A stretch of 64,000 bases of DNA from Marinoscillum sp964351625. Its GTDB lineage: Bacteria; Bacteroidota; Bacteroidia; Cytophagales; Cyclobacteriaceae. Position 1 is the stretch's first letter. Every line of letters starts with the position of its first letter. This document shows positions 61,253 through 64,000 of this stretch, one piece after another. Under the pieces are notes generated by a model, which saw only the letters and a program-made list of their open reading frames with translations, did no database searches and was not told the origin of the DNA. Where the stretch lies: positions 1-64,000 of the forward strand of contig CAYGOV010000006.1 of the NCBI GenBank assembly GCA_964351625.1, in the 5' to 3' direction. The translations under genes were made by a program, and so were the position numbers.

Positions 61253-64000
61253 GAAAGTTAATCTTCTTGTTGACCATCATTTTAGCGCTAAGCAGTACTG
61301 CTCAAAGTCAAGAAGTAAGAATTTCTGGAGACTTTTTAAATCTACAATTGACTGAGTTTTTCGACAAGATAGAAAGCGAACATTCTATCAGTTTTTATTA
61401 TCAAAAAGAATGGATTGATAGCCTTCTTGTCAATCAGACCTTTGATAACACACCTATTATTGCCGCGCTTTCAGAGATTTTCAAAAATACTAAACTGAGC
61501 TGCTTCTTAATCGAAGATCGGGTTATTATTCTTAACAATGTGGTGATCATCGACCAGCCCAAAATCATGGATTCGCAAATTCCAAATGGATCAGCAGGTA
61601 CCGAAACTATCATTCCACAAGGACTCATCTTCTCTAGAGAGTATCTAGGAAAAACTGACGATTCGGCCGATTTGGAAAACTTTGTAACAGAAATTGGCAA
61701 TAGAAATGAGCTGACCAAAGCAGGAACGTCCACAATAGCTGGCTATATCAAGGATCGCGAAACTGGTGATCCAATTACAGGCGCGCTGGTCTATTCGGAA
61801 ACACCATTTATAGGTGTGACTTCCGATCAGGATGGATTCTACGCTATCAATTTGCCAAATGGTAAGCACCGTCTATTTGTCCAATATGTAGGAATGAAAA
61901 CCTCGCATAGAAATGTCGTGCTATTCTCCAATGGCAAGCTTGATGTGAACATGGAAGTGGATATTATCGCGCTAAATGAGGTGACCATAGTTTCTGATAG
62001 AGACCAAAATATCAAGAATCCCCAGATGGGAGTAAGTAGGATCAACATCGAAGAAGTAAAGACGGTACCGATCGTTCTAGGGGAAAATGACATCATGAAA
62101 GTAGCTACAACACAAGCGGGTGTACAAACAGTCGGTGAAGGTGCAGCAGGTTTCAATGTACGTGGAGGTAAAGCTGATCAAAACCTAATTTTGATTAACG
62201 ATGCGCCAGTTTACAACGCTTCGCATTTTTTCGGATTCTTCTCGGTATTCAACTCTGACGCTATAGAAAGCATGGAACTTTTCAAAAGTGGAATGCCTGC
62301 CAAACATGGCGGTCGTTTGGCTTCCGTCTTTGACATAAAGTCGAAAAAAGCCAATACAGAAGAATTTCACGGAAGTGGTGGTATCAGCCCGATCACCGCA
62401 AGACTCACTCTAGAAGTCCCTCTCATCAAAGAAAAAACAGGACTACTGGTAGGCTATCGCTCGACCTACTCCAATTGGGTGCTTGCCAATGTGGACAATG
62501 CCCGTTTCAAAGACAATCGTGTTTCGTTTTTTGATCTCATCACTCGTATAGACCACAAGATCGATGACCGAAATGATTTGACAGTTTCAACTTATCTCAG
62601 CAAAGACAAATTCAGATTATCCTCCGATACTTTGTTCTCCTTTTCAAATTTTTCTTTTGTAAACTTCAATGGTTCTGTCAAATGGAATCATAAAGTATCG
62701 AATCAGATAAACTCCACTATCAGTGCTATCCATAGTCGGTACAGCTATGAATTGCTCTATGATGAATCCATCCCAAATGCCTTCACCCAAGATTTTGGAC
62801 TTGCTGAGTCTACATTCAAATCTGGACTTGAATATTTCCCTACAGAAAATCAAAAAATAGAATTCGGTGTAAGCACAAAACACTATAATATTAATCCTGG
62901 CAGAAAAGAAGCTTTAAGCGAAGCATCTATCATTTCTCCAGAAATTTTGACAGAGGAAAAGGGACTTGAGAGTGCTTTGTATCTCTCAGATCAATACGAA
63001 TGGAAAAAACTGCTTTTGTCTTTTGGTGTGCGATATGTAGTCTTTAATTCATTCGGCCCCAATAAGGTCTATTTCTATGAAAATGGACTCCCAAAAAACA
63101 ATAGTACTATCGTAGATTCGGCCAACTTTAGCAAAGGGGAGGTCATCAAAACCTATCATGCTCCTGAGTGGAGATTTTCTGGAAGATACTCACTAGGCAA
63201 GGTCAGCTCATTGAAAATGGGAATCAGCAGAACACGACAGTACATTCATACCATGAGTAACTCCGCGTCGCTTTCCCCAACTGATACTTGGAGGCTATCA
63301 AGCCAACACCTTAAGCCTCAAACTTCGGATGAAGTGTCCTTAGGTTACTACCAAAATTTTGCGCGAAACACACTCGAATTATCCATAGAAACTTACTACA
63401 AGCACATTCAAAACCTTGTGGATTTTAAGTCCTCCGCATCATTTCTCCTGAATGAAAATATAGAACGAGCCGTATTACAAGGTCCCGGTAAATCTTATGG
63501 TATAGAGTTTTCTCTCAATAAAACAGGCCGTCTGAATGGCTGGGTTAACTATGCTTACGCACGTACTTTTATCAAACTGGATGGAAATTCTCAGGAAGAA
63601 ATAGTGAACGGCGGAAAGTTTTTTCCAACGAACTATGACAAGCCACACACCTTCAACTTAGTTGCGAACTATAAACTCACGAGACGATTGAGCTTCTCTT
63701 CAAACATTACTTACAATACAGGCAGACCTGTCACGATACCTGTGGCTGCTTTTGATTTTAAAGGCTCACAAAACATCTTGTTTTCTGACAGAAATGAGTT
63801 TCGAATACCAGACTATTTCCGAGTGGATTTTGGTGTAAATCTCGAAGGAAATCATAAAATTCAAAAACTAAGCCATTCCTTTTGGTCACTCTCTTTCTAC
63901 AATCTGACGGGTAGAGACAACCCATTCTCAGTCTTTTTTGATGTGAAGGAAAGTGAGATTAGAGGCTCACAGTTAATCGTATTTGGCAATGTCATACCTA
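61249..64000 (+). CDS. TonB-dependent receptor with STN and carboxypeptidase-regulatory domains (3' end outside window)
   Basis: At least 917 residues; no stop before the window end. Signal peptide 1-21. An STN-like domain at about 22-90 (LNLQLTEFFDKIESEHSISF), a carboxypeptidase-regulatory-like domain at about 160-240 (IAGYIKDRETGDPITGALVY), a plug at about 260-380 (NVRGGKADQNLILINDAPVY, VFNSDAIESMELFKSGMPAK), then beta-barrel strands. It imports a ligand across the outer membrane using TonB energy. STN usually goes with FecIR-type signalling, but no sigma factor or FecR is adjacent. The upstream gene overlaps its start by four bases. Confidence 0.92.
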   Translation, partial: MRKLIFLLTIILALSSTAQSQEVRISGDFLNLQLTEFFDKIESEHSISFYYQKEWIDSLLVNQTFDNTPIIAALSEIFKNTKLSCFLIEDRVIILNNVVIIDQPKIMDSQIPNGSAGTETIIPQGLIFSREYLGKTDDSADLENFVTEIGNRNELTKAGTSTIAGYIKDRETGDPITGALVYSETPFIGVTSDQDGFYAINLPNGKHRLFVQYVGMKTSHRNVVLFSNGKLDVNMEVDIIALNEVTIVSDRDQNIKNPQMGVSRINIEEVKTVPIVLGENDIMKVATTQAGVQTVGEGAAGFNVRGGKADQNLILINDAPVYNASHFFGFFSVFNSDAIESMELFKSGMPAKHGGRLASVFDIKSKKANTEEFHGSGGISPITARLTLEVPLIKEKTGLLVGYRSTYSNWVLANVDNARFKDNRVSFFDLITRIDHKIDDRNDLTVSTYLSKDKFRLSSDTLFSFSNFSFVNFNGSVKWNHKVSNQINSTISAIHSRYSYELLYDESIPNAFTQDFGLAESTFKSGLEYFPTENQKIEFGVSTKHYNINPGRKEALSEASIISPEILTEEKGLESALYLSDQYEWKKLLLSFGVRYVVFNSFGPNKVYFYENGLPKNNSTIVDSANFSKGEVIKTYHAPEWRFSGRYSLGKVSSLKMGISRTRQYIHTMSNSASLSPTDTWRLSSQHLKPQTSDEVSLGYYQNFARNTLELSIETYYKHIQNLVDFKSSASFLLNENIERAVLQGPGKSYGIEFSLNKTGRLNGWVNYAYARTFIKLDGNSQEEIVNGGKFFPTNYDKPHTFNLVANYKLTRRLSFSSNITYNTGRPVTIPVAAFDFKGSQNILFSDRNEFRIPDYFRVDFGVNLEGNHKIQKLSHSFWSLSFYNLTGRDNPFSVFFDVKESEIRGSQLIVFGNVIP

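Noticed and set aside
61434..62156. Minus-strand ORFs at the right end
   Set aside because: They lie inside the TonB-dependent receptor, which runs open to the window end on the plus strand.

Overview
The window reads as a chromosomal segment of a Bacteroidota bacterium, most likely of the Cytophagales. The evidence is the PorP/SprF and type-B C-terminal-domain proteins of the type IX secretion system (T9SS), a fused SecDF, an STN plus carboxypeptidase-regulatory TonB-dependent receptor, many SPII lipoproteins, and promoters of the TTG-N17-23-TAnnTTTG kind. The DNA is moderately AT-rich and gene-dense. No rRNA, tRNA, CRISPR array or prophage was recognised. All family assignments come from reading the translations; no database search was possible.

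Region 1 (1-11.4 kb) is an envelope/secretion block. It holds the 3' part of a large repetitive tail-fibre-like exported protein, a T9SS type-B sorted protein, a PorP/SprF protein, then on the minus strand a giant TPR-PD40-OmpA-LysM protein (PorE-like) with an unusual repeated helical section, and an exported TPR-CHAT protein. Region 2 (11.5-18.4 kb, minus) is carbon metabolism centred on glycerol: a GDPD lipoprotein, a metallophosphoesterase, a GH13 glucosidase, glpD and glpK. Region 3 (18.6-25.8 kb) has a delta-1-pyrroline-5-carboxylate dehydrogenase, a YjjG-type phosphatase, an ArsR-like regulator, a dipeptidase lipoprotein, a surface lipoprotein and a membrane/zinc-ribbon protein.

Region 4 (25.9-29.1 kb) is a compact kynurenine-to-quinolinate operon (3-HAO, kynureninase, KMO). 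Region 5 (29.1-39.8 kb) holds a TerB-like protein, a CrtI/CrtD-type desaturase, an MltF-like lytic transglycosylase, dxs, scpA, ndk, and a nrnA - FKBP - FKBP-like - rdgB - udk series. Region 6 (39.85-40.87 kb) is the main mobile feature: a REP-associated tyrosine transposase (RAYT) with an apparently lost ATG start. It is enclosed by inverted palindromic repeats and lies beside three copies of a different hairpin repeat.

Region 7 (40.9-50.9 kb) has lipoprotein and membrane proteins of unknown function, secDF, a 55-codon gene ending in a CVGCGS motif, a small MscS channel, a TonB-like protein and clpB. Region 8 (51.2-59.4 kb) contains a split TRAP transporter: a TakP-like Tat-lipoprotein binding protein at 51.2 kb and the small/large permeases at 56.3-59.4 kb, with an unknown polytopic membrane protein between them. 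In between lie a patatin-like phospholipase, ankyrin and rhodanese proteins and metZ. Region 9 (59.4-64.0 kb) has a Cys-rich lipoprotein with a small beta-barrel, and an unknown exported protein overlapping a TonB-dependent receptor that runs off the window end.
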